64,000 bases of DNA, taken from positions 1 through 64,000 of the forward strand of contig CAYLYZ010000003.1 of assembly GCA_964387885.1 (NCBI GenBank), given 5' to 3'. Below, in pieces: positions 26,018 to 34,509 of this stretch (positions are counted from its first letter, which is position 1; each line of letters starts with the position of its first letter). The notes under the pieces are model-generated. The model did no database searches, was not told where the DNA came from, and saw nothing but the letters and a program-made list of their open reading frames with translations. The stretch is from JABGPL01 sp964387885 (lineage in GTDB: Bacteria > Electryoneota > AABM5-125-24 > Hatepunaeales > Hatepunaeaceae). A program made the position numbers and the translations under genes.

Positions 26018-26557
26018 CTACTTAACAGTGGACTTCCCAGCCTTACGACGAACGATTTCATCGATATATTTAATACCTTTGCCCTTATAGGGTTCAGGTG
26101 GTCTGATTTTCCGAATAGAAGCGGCTGTCTCACCGACCAATTGCTTATCAATACCTGTAATTGTAATCTTCGTTGGTGATTCCACTTTAATCGTAACACC
26201 ATCGGGTGGCAAGCAAATCACTTTATGTGAAAATCCGACCGCGAGTTGAGCCGCCGGTCCACGTTGCTCTGCTCTATAACCGACACCAACCAACTCGAGA
26301 CTCTTTGAGAATCCCTGGTTCACACCAGTTACCATATTTGCTAACAATGCACGGCTAAGTCCGTGGAAAGCTCTCACCTGTTTCGTTTCACCTGTACGGT
26401 TTACGACAATTTTATTGTCTTCGAGAATGGCACTTATGCCTTTCGGGAGACTCCATTCGAGCTCACCTAACTTACCCTTGACATGTAAATGTCTATCGTT
26501 AATTGTCACCTTTGTCCCAGCAGGCAAAGGTATCGGGTTTCTTCCTACCCTTGACAT
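26018..26557 (-). CDS. rplF: 50S ribosomal protein L6
   Basis: A 179-residue two-domain protein near the GTPase-associated centre. It starts MSRVGRNPIPLPAGTKV and ends with the conserved PPEPYKGKGIKYIDEIVRRK segment. Normal length and position between rpsH and rplR. Confidence 0.98.
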   Translation of the reverse strand: MSRVGRNPIPLPAGTKVTINDRHLHVKGKLGELEWSLPKGISAILEDNKIVVNRTGETKQVRAFHGLSRALLANMVTGVNQGFSKSLELVGVGYRAEQRGPAAQLAVGFSHKVICLPPDGVTIKVESPTKITITGIDKQLVGETAASIRKIRPPEPYKGKGIKYIDEIVRRKAGKSTVK

Positions 26558-26605
26558 TATATCAATCCTCCTTGCCGGAAGCGTTCCGGAACCGATGGCA
26601 AATCA

Positions 26606-27004
26606 TTACCATATAACGCACAACGGCTCTCCGCCGACATTCAACCTGCGAGCGTTGTAATCTGAAAGTACACCTTTTGGTGTAGTTAAAATCATAACTC
26701 CAAGACCGTTAAGAACACGAGGAATCTTATTAGAAGCAAAATACACCCGTCTTCCTGGTTTGGAAACTCGCTGCAAATTCTCTATTACACTTTCACCTTC
26801 ATCCGTATATTTCAAGAAAATCCGGATGATACCTTGCTTTCCGTCTCGAATCCTGATGTATTTGGAGATAAATTTTTCCCGCAATAAAACGCGTGTAAGA
26901 TTTAACTTCAAACCTGATTCAGGAATATCCACTGTGGCAAAATGTGCCCTGGAAGCATTCCTGATTCGAGTCAGGAAATCTGCAATTGGATCTGTCATAC
27001 TCAT
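26606..27004 (-). CDS. rpsH: 30S ribosomal protein S8
   Basis: A 132-residue primary binder of 16S rRNA; in other bacteria it also represses the spc operon. It has the start MTDPIADFLTRIRNA and the end GVLSDYNARRLNVGGEPLC. I chose ATG 27004 because AGGAGA lies seven bases upstream; a longer in-frame extension upstream overlaps rpsN and is not S8-like. Confidence 0.97.
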   Translation of the reverse strand: MSMTDPIADFLTRIRNASRAHFATVDIPESGLKLNLTRVLLREKFISKYIRIRDGKQGIIRIFLKYTDEGESVIENLQRVSKPGRRVYFASNKIPRVLNGLGVMILTTPKGVLSDYNARRLNVGGEPLCVIW

Positions 27005-27015
27005 CAGATAATCTC

Positions 27016-27201
27016 CTACCAGCTTGCCTTTGTAACGCCTGGAATCATACCCTGAAGGGCAAGTTCTCGGAAACATATTCTACATAGACCAAAACGACGC
27101 ATATAAGCTCGTGGTCTTCCGCAGCGTCTGCATCGGTTGTATTCCTGTACCTTGTACTTAGATTTCCGACGCTGTTTGGCTATTAAACACTTCTTTGCCA
27201 T
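27016..27201 (-). CDS. rpsN: 30S ribosomal protein S14, short zinc-binding type
   Basis: A 61-residue protein with two CxxC pairs (CRRC and CRIC) typical of the zinc-binding S14 rather than the long zinc-free form. It starts MAKKCLIAKQRRKSK and ends PGVTKASW. It lies between rplE and rpsH in usual order. Confidence 0.97.
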   Translation of the reverse strand: MAKKCLIAKQRRKSKYKVQEYNRCRRCGRPRAYMRRFGLCRICFRELALQGMIPGVTKASW

Positions 27202-27235
27202 GGATCCTCAGTATATCAAATTCAAAAAAAACAAA

Positions 27236-27934
27236 TTATGCCGCTTCCTGCTCATCCAACCTGCGACGGAACGGGAAACCAAAACCAGAAAGTAATGCCA
27301 GTGCTTCTTCATCAGTAGATGCACTTGTACAAATCGTAATATCCATACCGTGGATTTTTACGACATTATCATAATCAATTTCAGGGAAAATGATCTGTTC
27401 TTTGACACCAAAGGAATAATTTCCCCTTCCGTCGAAAGATCTATCACTTAATCCGCGAAAGTCACGAATACGAGGGATGATAATTGAGATTAATCTGTCA
27501 AGAAACTCATACATCATCCGGCTGCGTAAAGTAACTCTGCAACCAACTACCATTCCCTGTCTCAGCTTAAAATTTGAAATGGACAATCTGGCTCGCGTCA
27601 GAACCGGTTTCTGACCGCTAACCATTGTCATCTCTTCCAATATTGACTCCGCCAATTTCGAGTCGGAATGGAGAGTACCATCACCAACATTCAGAACGAT
27701 CTTATTCAGCTTCGGAATTAACATTTTGTTCTTGTATCCAAACTGTTTTGCTAGCTCCGAAGTTACCCGATCGTTGTACATAGTCTTAAGACGCGGTTGA
27801 TAACCAGCTGGTAATGGCTCGGACTTCGCCTGTTTCTTCTTACCTTTACCTTTACCTTTACCTTTGCCTTTTGCAGCACCTTTTTTGTTGCTGCCTTTTG
27901 CGCTTTTGGCGTCTTTTTTATTCTTATCTGCCAT
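27236..27934 (-). CDS. rplE: 50S ribosomal protein L5 with Lys/Gly-rich head
   Basis: Residues from about 45 are ordinary L5 (YQPRLKTMYNDRV, LNKIVLNVGDG, and the 5S-binding core). Residues 1-44 are an extra basic segment of Lys, Gly, Ala and Ser, including five Lys-Gly pairs encoded by a tandem hexamer: four copies of ACCTTT at 27842-27865 plus a variant GCCTTT (plus-strand reading). L5 is normally about 180 residues, so this is 50 longer. The number of hexamer copies could vary without breaking the frame. Usual position between rplX and rpsN. Confidence 0.95.
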   Translation of the reverse strand: MADKNKKDAKSAKGSNKKGAAKGKGKGKGKGKKKQAKSEPLPAGYQPRLKTMYNDRVTSELAKQFGYKNKMLIPKLNKIVLNVGDGTLHSDSKLAESILEEMTMVSGQKPVLTRARLSISNFKLRQGMVVGCRVTLRSRMMYEFLDRLISIIIPRIRDFRGLSDRSFDGRGNYSFGVKEQIIFPEIDYDNVVKIHGMDITICTSASTDEEALALLSGFGFPFRRRLDEQEAA

Positions 27935-27945
27935 TATCTATCCGT

Positions 27946-28305
27946 CTATCCGCCTAAGGTTTCGCCAGATTTTTTAGAATAACGAACCCTTTGTTTCTTG
28001 TCGTCAACGATGAGGGTTCGATAGCCGATACGAGTTGGTTCACCGGTCTTCGGATCGATAACCATAACGTTGGAAGCATTAATCGCTCTTTCACGTTCGA
28101 CAATACCACCCTGCGGCATTTTAACGTTGGGTTTGCTATGGCGTTTCATAAAAGAAACACCTTCGACAACTATCCTGTTACGTTCGGGAAAGGTCTTCAA
28201 CACTTTACCGCGCTTTCCTTTATCATTCCCGGAAAGAACAAGTACAATGTCTCCTTTGCGGACGTGAAGACGATTTCCCTTTATTTTGCGTATTCTCTTT
28301 ATCAT
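27946..28305 (-). CDS. rplX: 50S ribosomal protein L24
   Basis: A 119-residue assembly initiator of the large subunit with a KOW-type fold: LHVRKGDIVLVLSGNDKGKR, then GVSFMKRHSKPN and a Gly-rich basic tail. Located between rplN and rplE as expected. Confidence 0.98.
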   Translation of the reverse strand: MIKRIRKIKGNRLHVRKGDIVLVLSGNDKGKRGKVLKTFPERNRIVVEGVSFMKRHSKPNVKMPQGGIVERERAINASNVMVIDPKTGEPTRIGYRTLIVDDKKQRVRYSKKSGETLGG

Positions 28306-28317
28306 TATTTCATGCTC

Positions 28318-28686
28318 TCACAAAACTTCCGGAGCCAACGAAACTATTTTCATGTAGTGTTTTTCCCGCAGTTCTCTTGCAACAGGTCCGAAGATACGGT
28401 TTCCAACAATCTCTTCATTTGCATCCAAGAGCACACATGCGTTTTCTTCGAAACGAATATAAGAACCATCTTTGCGTCGAACTTCTTTTTTCGTTCGTAC
28501 AACAACAGCTCTTGAAACCGTCCCTTTCTTGACCCTGCTGGTCGGAGTTGCTGATTTGACTGAAACAACAATTAAATCACCAACTGAAGCATACTTACGA
28601 CCGGTCCCACCTAATATCCGGAAACATTTTACTCGTTTCGCTCCGGTATTATCAGCAACCGCAAGTTGTGTTTCTTCCTGTATCAT
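28318..28686 (-). CDS. rplN: 50S ribosomal protein L14
   Basis: A 122-residue beta-barrel protein at the subunit interface. It has the near-universal start MIQEETQLAVADNTGAKRV and GAVVVRT-like (SRAVVVRTKK) and GPVARELRE segments. Normal length; follows rpsQ after 96 bases, a wider gap than most in this operon. Confidence 0.98.
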   Translation of the reverse strand: MIQEETQLAVADNTGAKRVKCFRILGGTGRKYASVGDLIVVSVKSATPTSRVKKGTVSRAVVVRTKKEVRRKDGSYIRFEENACVLLDANEEIVGNRIFGPVARELREKHYMKIVSLAPEVL

Positions 28687-28782
28687 TATAATTATTACCG
28701 AAAGATTAAAAACTCTAAATTATCAACGTTTTTCATGCGCGAATCCTTAACTTGGTCCTTTCAGACCAATAAGAAATTCTTC

Positions 28783-29040
28783 TTATGCTTTACGCTCTAT
28801 TACTTTAAGCAAGCGCCATGTTTTACGTTTGGATAGCGGACGGCATTCAATAATCCGAACGAAATCCCCAACATTACAGGTGTTCTCAGCATCATGCGCC
28901 ATAAATTTCTTTGTGCGCTTGAAGTACTTTTTATAGATAGGATGCGGCAGTTTTCTTTCGACCAGCACCGTTATCGTTTTATCGCAACTGTCTGAGGTAA
29001 CTATTCCCTGCTGTACTTTTCGCCTGTTTACTCTTTCCAT
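28783..29040 (-). CDS. rpsQ: 30S ribosomal protein S17
   Basis: An 85-residue OB-fold primary binder of 16S rRNA. MERVNRRKVQQGIVTSDSCD begins it, followed by KTITVLVERK and HPIYKKYFKRTKKF. I chose ATG 29040, one base after the rpmC stop, over longer frames running into rpmC. Confidence 0.96.
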   Translation of the reverse strand: MERVNRRKVQQGIVTSDSCDKTITVLVERKLPHPIYKKYFKRTKKFMAHDAENTCNVGDFVRIIECRPLSKRKTWRLLKVIERKA

Positions 29041-29041
29041 A

Positions 29042-29278
29042 TTATATAAGCTCCTCATCCACCGATGCTTCATCCTTCAATAGTCTGATGCCTTTTTCAT
29101 GTTCGACGAGAATAGTCTTCATTCTAGCGAGCTCTCGTTTAGCAATCCTGACTTTATCAGTATTCTCAAGCTGATGCAGAGCATGTTGAAATTTCAGGTT
29201 CGCGACTTCTTCCATTTTTTCATCGAACTTTTCAATGAGCTCTTTGTGAGATAATTCCCTAATTTCATGTATTTTCAC
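29042..29278 (-). CDS. rpmC: 50S ribosomal protein L29
   Basis: A 78-residue two-helix protein at the exit tunnel. Core: KIHEIRELSHKELIEKFDEK and RIAKRELARMKTIL. GTG 29278 is preferred as start because GAGG lies six bases upstream; a TTG at 29290 overlaps the rplP stop. The C-terminus is about ten residues longer than average. Confidence 0.93.
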   Translation of the reverse strand: MKIHEIRELSHKELIEKFDEKMEEVANLKFQHALHQLENTDKVRIAKRELARMKTILVEHEKGIRLLKDEASVDEELI

Positions 29279-29286
29279 AATCAGCC

Positions 29287-29697
29287 TCAATCATTACGGG
29301 TTACAAAACTGCAGGGAATTGGTAACTTCTGAGCTGCCAGTCTCATCGCAGAACGGGCAGTTGCTTCGTCAACACCCTCGAGCTCAAACATGATCCGTCC
29401 GGGTTTAACAACAGCAACCCAGAATTCAGGAGCTCCCTTTCCTTTTCCCATCCGAGTTTCGGCGGGTTTCTTTGTGATTGGTTTGTCAGGGAAAATCCTG
29501 ATCCAGACCTTACCACCACGCTTAATATGACGAGTTATCGCAATACGGGCTGCTTCAATCTGCCTTGAAGTAATCCAATGCGGAGAAAGGGCTTTCAGAC
29601 CATATTGTCCAAATGTAACCGTACTTCCCCGATAAGCCTTTCCGCGCATTCTTCCACGATGAACCCGGCGGTGACGAATTCGTTTTGGTGCCAGCAT
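29287..29697 (-). CDS. rplP: 50S ribosomal protein L16
   Basis: A 136-residue protein near the A and P sites of the large subunit. It begins MLAPKRIRHRRVHRGRMRGK and has GYGLKAL-type (FGQYGLKALSPHWITSRQIE) and MGKGKGAPEFWVAVVKPGR segments. Standard size and position after rpsC. Confidence 0.98.
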   Translation of the reverse strand: MLAPKRIRHRRVHRGRMRGKAYRGSTVTFGQYGLKALSPHWITSRQIEAARIAITRHIKRGGKVWIRIFPDKPITKKPAETRMGKGKGAPEFWVAVVKPGRIMFELEGVDEATARSAMRLAAQKLPIPCSFVTRND

Positions 29698-29719
29698 AAT
29701 CTATTTCCGTTGCACTTTC

Positions 29720-30454
29720 TTATTTTCTTTGATTTCGTCGGGGACGACCACCACCTGGTCTGCCACCCCTGCCTGATCTGTGACTGTCATCGGCTCTTAC
29801 AGGTTCATTCGGTTTCTGATCACCGAGTTTGCCTAAAACTTCACCTTTACAGATCCAGACCTTGACGCCTATCGTCCCATAACTTGTATGAGCGACTCTT
29901 AAAGCATAGTCGATATCCGCCCGTAAAGTATGTAGTGGGATTCTGCCCTCCTTGTACTGCTCGGTGCGCGCCATTTCCGCACCGCCAAGGCGTCCTTTGC
30001 ACATGATTTTCACACCCTCCGCTCCCATTCGCATAGAAGACTGGAGTGCTCTTTTCATGGCTCGACGGAATGAAACCCTTCCCTTGAGTTGCCGGGCAAG
30101 GTTGTCAGCAACTAATGCCGCTTCCAACTCCGGACGTTTCACTTCGAGGATATTTATCTGCACTTCCTTGCCGGTTAAAGACTTTAACTCAGCACGCAGC
30201 TTCTCGACATCAGCACCTTTTCGACCGATTACAATTCCCGGTCGGGCGGTGTGTACATTGACTGTGATCTGCTTCAGAGTCCGCTCGATACCGATCATTG
30301 CTACCGCAGCTTCCTGGAGACGTTTCTCCAGATAGCGGCGGAGCATCAGATCTTCTTCGAGTTTGTCGGCGAACCGACGTTCATCGAACCAATTTGAAGC
30401 CCAAGTCTTATTTATCCCGAGCCTTAAGCCTACCGGGTGTGTTTTCTGTCCCAC
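29720..30454 (-). CDS. rpsC: 30S ribosomal protein S3
   Basis: A 244-residue protein lining the mRNA entry tunnel. N-terminal GQKTHPVGLRLG, a KH domain with RPGIVIGRKGADVEKL, and the S3 C-terminal domain with EMARTEQYKEGRIPLHTLRA. The tail from about 215 is rich in Arg, Gly and Pro. Between rplV and rplP as expected. Confidence 0.98.
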   Translation of the reverse strand: MGQKTHPVGLRLGINKTWASNWFDERRFADKLEEDLMLRRYLEKRLQEAAVAMIGIERTLKQITVNVHTARPGIVIGRKGADVEKLRAELKSLTGKEVQINILEVKRPELEAALVADNLARQLKGRVSFRRAMKRALQSSMRMGAEGVKIMCKGRLGGAEMARTEQYKEGRIPLHTLRADIDYALRVAHTSYGTIGVKVWICKGEVLGKLGDQKPNEPVRADDSHRSGRGGRPGGGRPRRNQRK

Positions 30455-30532
30455 CGAAATCCTGATAGTTTATTGAACATCACTGAGACACTGCACAATT
30501 CCAAGTGTCTCCTCTCGTCCTGTATCGTATTA

Positions 30533-30880
30533 TTATTTCGTACTTACAACTACAGTCAAATGACTGGTTCTTTTCCTGATCCGTGTTGCACGACCCATGG
30601 CTCGCGGTCTCCATCGCTTTTGAATCGGACCCTCATCAACCATGATAGCCTTTATGTAAACATCCGCCGGATCGATTTTAGATGCTTCTTCCATCGCCAA
30701 TAGATTAGCTAATGCCGACCGGACAGTCTTTTCAACCGGTATGGATGCTTTTTTTGTAAGAAAATGAAGGTTGTTCACTGCCTGACGTACTTCCATTCCG
30801 CGGACCATATCGGCTACCAGTCTCATTTTCCGGGGTGCAATACGCACCCATTTCGCTTTCGCCCGTGCTTCCAGGCTCAT
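30533..30880 (-). CDS. rplV: 50S ribosomal protein L22
   Basis: A 115-residue protein whose loop lines the exit tunnel. It has VRIAPRKMRLVADMVRG at the start and the tunnel hairpin region RWRPRAMGRATRIRKRTSHL. Located 18 bases after rpsS; the 78-base gap to rpsC shows no feature. Confidence 0.98.
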   Translation of the reverse strand: MSLEARAKAKWVRIAPRKMRLVADMVRGMEVRQAVNNLHFLTKKASIPVEKTVRSALANLLAMEEASKIDPADVYIKAIMVDEGPIQKRWRPRAMGRATRIRKRTSHLTVVVSTK

Positions 30881-30898
30881 CCTTAGTCCTCCTGCACC

Positions 30899-31186
30899 CT
30901 ATTTAACCTTAGTACCTCGAAGAACTTTCTTTCCACCATGTGTGCGGAATGTCCTTGTCAAGGCAAACTCACCGAGTTTGTGTCCAACCATATTCTCTGT
31001 AATAAAAACCGGCAGAAACTTCCTGCCATTATGCACTGCCAATGTATGCCCGACAAACTCGGGTGGAATCATTGAACGTCTTGCCCAGGTTTTTACCACT
31101 TTCTTTTTACCGGATTGGTTTAAATCTTCGACCTTCTTCAAAAGCTTCTGGTCGATATACGGACCTTTTTTAAGTGACCGCGCCAT
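30899..31186 (-). CDS. rpsS: 30S ribosomal protein S19
   Basis: A 95-residue protein of the 30S head that pairs with S13. It has the start MARSLKKGPYIDQKLLKKV and MVGHKLGEFALTRTFRTHGG. Normal length and position between rplB and rplV. Confidence 0.98.
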   Translation of the reverse strand: MARSLKKGPYIDQKLLKKVEDLNQSGKKKVVKTWARRSMIPPEFVGHTLAVHNGRKFLPVFITENMVGHKLGEFALTRTFRTHGGKKVLRGTKVK

Positions 31187-31212
31187 TCATTACCTCTTTA
31201 AGGTATATCTCA

Positions 31213-32055
31213 TCATTTCTTCTTGCGTTTCGTCTTTCTACGCTCGACGATCAAGCGGTTAGACGCCTTATTCTTGCTGCGGGTCTTATAACCCTTGGTT
31301 GGTTTACCCCACGGTGTACAAGGATGTCGTCCACCTGATGAACGACCTTCACCTCCACCCATCGGGTGATCAACCGGATTCATAACCACACCTCGAACAT
31401 GTGGCCGACGTCCTTTCCAACGTTTACGCCCGGCTTTACCGAGAACAACTTTCTCATAATCGATATTGCCGACATGACCTATTGTGGCATAACACTGTTT
31501 CTGGAATAATCTCATCTCACCGGATGGCAGTCTGAGGAGCACATATGGATCTTCTTTCGCCATCACTTGAGCTCCTGCGCCTGCACCTCTTGCGAGTTGA
31601 CCACCTTTTCCAGGTTTCAGTTCTATATTATGTACAACTGTACCAAGGGGCATTTCGGTCAAAGGCATTGCGTTGCCAGGTTGAATCTCAAGATTCTCAC
31701 CAGCCTGTACATTATCTCCAACCTTTAATCCTTCTGGTGACAGGATATATCTCTTCTCGCCATCTGCATAAACCAATAATGCAATATTTGCAGATCGGTT
31801 CGGATCATATTCAATAGCAGTAACTTTTGCAGGAATCCCGCGTTTGTTGCGCTTGAAATCGATAATCCGATAGCGGCGTTTGTGTCCGCCACCTCGATGA
31901 CGAATAGTCAGTCGACCTTTATTGTTACGACCACCAGATCTCCTGAGCGGTTCAGTCAGATTCTTCTCAGGGGCTTTCTTAGTGAGCTCGCTAAAATCAA
32001 GCACACTCATGAAACGCTGAGATGGGGTGACCGGTTTACGCTTTATTACTGGCAT
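31213..32055 (-). CDS. rplB: 50S ribosomal protein L2
   Basis: A 280-residue protein needed for peptidyl transferase activity and subunit joining. It has IRHRGGGHKRRYRIIDFKR, the zinc-free core, and the catalytic-centre segment VMNPVDHPMGGGEGRSSGG including the conserved His. Full length, 22 bases after rplW. Confidence 0.98.
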   Translation of the reverse strand: MPVIKRKPVTPSQRFMSVLDFSELTKKAPEKNLTEPLRRSGGRNNKGRLTIRHRGGGHKRRYRIIDFKRNKRGIPAKVTAIEYDPNRSANIALLVYADGEKRYILSPEGLKVGDNVQAGENLEIQPGNAMPLTEMPLGTVVHNIELKPGKGGQLARGAGAGAQVMAKEDPYVLLRLPSGEMRLFQKQCYATIGHVGNIDYEKVVLGKAGRKRWKGRRPHVRGVVMNPVDHPMGGGEGRSSGGRHPCTPWGKPTKGYKTRSKNKASNRLIVERRKTKRKKK

Positions 32056-32077
32056 AATTTATAACTCCTGAGCCCTC

Positions 32078-32368
32078 TTATGCGCCTTCGAGGAAGTCAA
32101 TTGAATTCCCTTCGGCGAGGGTAATAATCGCTTTTTTACGATCCGGACGCCGTCCTGTGAACCGTCCAAGACTCTTCATTTTTCCGCCGACATTCAATGT
32201 CCGGACCTTAACAACCTGAACATCAAATCGCTTTTCAACGGCTCTTTTTATTTCAATCTTGTTTGCACGAGGATCTACTTCGAAAACATATTGATTCAAT
32301 GTTTCCTGAAGCCTTGTTCCCTTCTCTGTGACGAGAGGTTTACGCAATAACGTCAGTACATTATCCAT
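32078..32368 (-). CDS. rplW: 50S ribosomal protein L23
   Basis: A 96-residue tunnel-exit protein that docks trigger factor and the signal recognition particle. Core: LRKPLVTEKGTRLQETLNQY and KIEIKRAVEKRFDVQV. ATG 32368 overlaps the rplD stop by eight bases (ATGGATAA), giving coupled translation. Confidence 0.96.
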   Translation of the reverse strand: MDNVLTLLRKPLVTEKGTRLQETLNQYVFEVDPRANKIEIKRAVEKRFDVQVVKVRTLNVGGKMKSLGRFTGRRPDRKKAIITLAEGNSIDFLEGA

Positions 32369-33041
32369 CGACAAGTCCTCCCACCAATGGTTCAAGAGCT
32401 GAACGAAGTATAAATACTCTTCGAGCTCTTAGTATATCTGCCGTCGAAGCCTCTCTGCATTCACGGACAACGACTCTCTTGATATTTCTGCAGGACTTGA
32501 CAATTTCTGGTTTCTGACCGTCTATCAAAAATAAAACGGACATTCCTTCGACTTCGAATTTGCCGAGCATTTCGGCTATCTTCTTAGTCTTGGGGACGTC
32601 CATTTTGATCTCATCGATCAGATTAATTGCATTGTTAGTAGCTTTTACGCTAAATGCAACTCGTCTTGCAAGTCGCTTTACTTTTTTAGGAAGCTTCATG
32701 CTGAAATCGTGAGGTTTGGGTCCAAATGTAATACCACCACCCCGCCAGATTGGGGATCGATTGGTACCAACACGAGCCGCACCACGTCCTTTCTGACGCC
32801 ACGGTTTACGCCCACCACCACGAACTTCTGACCTGCCTTTTGTTGAGGAATTACCCTGACGGCGATTGGTCATTTCAGCCTTTACAGCCAGATAGAGCAC
32901 ATGGTCATTTCTGGGTACTGCAAATAGACGCGGATCCAGATCAATTATATCACCTGTTTCCGATCCGTCCATTCGGCGTAGAGGAAGCTTCATCGCTCCT
33001 GCATTCATAGTTTCGTTACCTGTTGTAACGGTTTCAGTCAT
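32361..33041 (-). CDS. rplD: 50S ribosomal protein L4
   Basis: A 226-residue protein with a loop into the exit tunnel (KGRSEVRGGGRKPWRQKGRG). In enterobacteria it also represses the S10 operon. The start is somewhat ambiguous: ATG 33041 has GGGG nine bases upstream, whereas ATG 32993 gives the more usual length with a poorly spaced site. It overlaps rplW by eight bases. Confidence 0.94.
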   Translation of the reverse strand: MTETVTTGNETMNAGAMKLPLRRMDGSETGDIIDLDPRLFAVPRNDHVLYLAVKAEMTNRRQGNSSTKGRSEVRGGGRKPWRQKGRGAARVGTNRSPIWRGGGITFGPKPHDFSMKLPKKVKRLARRVAFSVKATNNAINLIDEIKMDVPKTKKIAEMLGKFEVEGMSVLFLIDGQKPEIVKSCRNIKRVVVRECREASTADILRARRVFILRSALEPLVGGLVDG

Positions 33042-33054
33042 TCTTCAAAGCCCC

Positions 33055-33675
33055 TTAATCGTTCTTCCTGATGACAACGAGCCCACCAGCAGCACCGGGA
33101 ACCGCACCTTTAACAACCAGAAGACCCTTTTCAAGGTCTACCTTAACAACCGTCAAGTTCTTGACAGTCACATTCTCACCACCCATTCTTCCGGCCATTT
33201 TTATTCCTGGCCAGACACGAGCCGGATATGATGCTGCTCCGATAGATCCACCACCACGATATGATTCATGTGTTCCATGTGTCATCGGTGGTTGATTGAA
33301 GCCGTAGCGCTTAATCACGCCCGTAAAACCACGACCCTTTGAAACTCCAATTATGTCAACTAAATCTCCGGGATTAAAAACGTCCACTTTCAGGACGTCT
33401 CCTACTTCCGGTTCACCGTCGACACCATGGAATTCACGTAAGAATCGAAGTGGTTCCTGGTTGGCTTTTTTCAAATGACCTAATTTTGCCTTTGTCATGT
33501 TCTTACCGCTTGTGCTTTCAAAACCAAGCTGAACCGAAGACCTGCCTTCATCGTCTTTGGGTTTGGTTTGAACAACCGGGCAAGGACCCGCTTCAATCAC
33601 GGTCACTGGTGTATGTTGGCCATTTGCATCATAAATGGCGCCCATACCTTTTTTACGTCCAAGTAAACCAATCAT
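33055..33675 (-). CDS. rplC: 50S ribosomal protein L3
   Basis: A 206-residue protein reaching the peptidyl transferase centre. It starts MIGLLGRKKGMGAIYDANGQ and contains KGRGFTGVIKRYGF and HGTHESYRGGGSIGAASYPA. Its start overlaps the rpsJ stop by four bases (ATGA). Confidence 0.98.
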   Translation of the reverse strand: MIGLLGRKKGMGAIYDANGQHTPVTVIEAGPCPVVQTKPKDDEGRSSVQLGFESTSGKNMTKAKLGHLKKANQEPLRFLREFHGVDGEPEVGDVLKVDVFNPGDLVDIIGVSKGRGFTGVIKRYGFNQPPMTHGTHESYRGGGSIGAASYPARVWPGIKMAGRMGGENVTVKNLTVVKVDLEKGLLVVKGAVPGAAGGLVVIRKND

Positions 33676-33980
33676 GTCTTAATCTCAATATCTACACCTG
33701 CGGGCAGTTCAAGACGCATTAATGCGTCTATTGTACGCGTAGATGAATTAAGAATATCAATGAGTCGCTTGTGAATTCGGGTTTCAAATTGTTCCCGAGA
33801 TTTCTTATCGACGTGCGGGCTTCTCAGAACAGTATAAACCCGTTTCTTGGTTGGAAGCGGTATAGGTCCTGAAATAGCAGCACCTGTAGCACGTGCTGTG
33901 CGTATGATCTTCTCTGTAGACTTATCAATCAGGCTATGATCGTAAGCTTTCAGTTTTATGCGTATTGTCTGTCCGGGCAT
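33672..33980 (-). CDS. rpsJ: 30S ribosomal protein S10
   Basis: A 102-residue protein of the 30S head; also NusE in transcription antitermination. It has the start PGQTIRIKLKAYDHSLIDKS, the loop GPIPLPTKKRVYTVLRSPHV and the end LPAGVDIEIKT. It is the first gene of the S10 cluster and is preceded by about 250 untranslated bases containing a promoter-like pair, rather than by tuf directly. Confidence 0.98.
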   Translation of the reverse strand: MPGQTIRIKLKAYDHSLIDKSTEKIIRTARATGAAISGPIPLPTKKRVYTVLRSPHVDKKSREQFETRIHKRLIDILNSSTRTIDALMRLELPAGVDIEIKT

Positions 33981-34068
33981 AGTACAAATTTATTTTGCAA
34001 TGAAAAAATGCGTTTCACAATGTTATGTATTTCAGCTGCGTAACTGCGCAGTTTAAATACAGATTTCT

Positions 34069-34097
34069 AAGATATCATATATTGACTTGATAGTCAA
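34069..34097 (-). promoter_or_regulatory. Probable promoter of the S10 operon
   Basis: On the minus strand TTGACT (34097-34092) and TATCTT (34074-34069) are 17 bases apart, about 95-115 bases upstream of rpsJ. The -35 lies inside the palindrome TTGACT-ATCA-AGTCAA, which could serve an operator or be chance. The 254-base gap (33981-34234) holds nothing else except a small stem (CTGCG/CGCAG) in the would-be leader. Confidence 0.45.
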
Positions 34098-34234
34098 TAT
34101 CCAGCCTGAATAAAAGTCTAAAATTCACAGTTTCTCTGGTTTTTGAAAAAACCACTCCTAAATCCTGAAATAATAGCTTTCAATTGAATTCAAAATCTAA
34201 AAAAAACGATCCGATTCGAAATTCAGTTCAAATC

Positions 34235-34486
34235 TCACAGGTTCTTGTATTTCTGAATTGAACTTACAGCACCAATAATAATTGAGATCAAGCCAAAGAT
34301 CAAAAGGAATACTCTGATTGTGCCACTAACCGGAATGAAATATCCAGCTAACAGGCTTGCCCCGGCAATATGAACCCAGATACCTTCGGCCATCGGTCCC
34401 TTCGTTCTAAAAAGATAGTGGGGGGGAATACTGCCAAAAATCAGCATGTATCCACCAATTACTACTGTGATTATTCCAAATAGCAT
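34235..34486 (-). CDS. Small membrane protein, paralogue of the next gene
   Basis: An 83-residue protein with about three transmembrane helices. It shares with the gene at 34510 the pattern YMLIFGSIPPHYL, a KG-x-x-x-E/K-G-x-W segment, and FIPVS followed by a helix, at matching spacing; the two look like diverged paralogues. The function is unknown. It lies 23 bases after its paralogue and 254 bases before rpsJ, inside what is normally an uninterrupted tuf-rpsJ junction. Confidence 0.65.
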   Translation of the reverse strand: MLFGIITVVIGGYMLIFGSIPPHYLFRTKGPMAEGIWVHIAGASLLAGYFIPVSGTIRVFLLIFGLISIIIGAVSSIQKYKNL

Positions 34487-34509
34487 AAATCCCCCGTCTT
34501 AAAGCTATA

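Noticed and set aside
27991..28515. Plus-strand frame of 174 codons across rplX and rplN
   Set aside because: Antisense across two ribosomal protein genes and their spacer; no recognisable domain.
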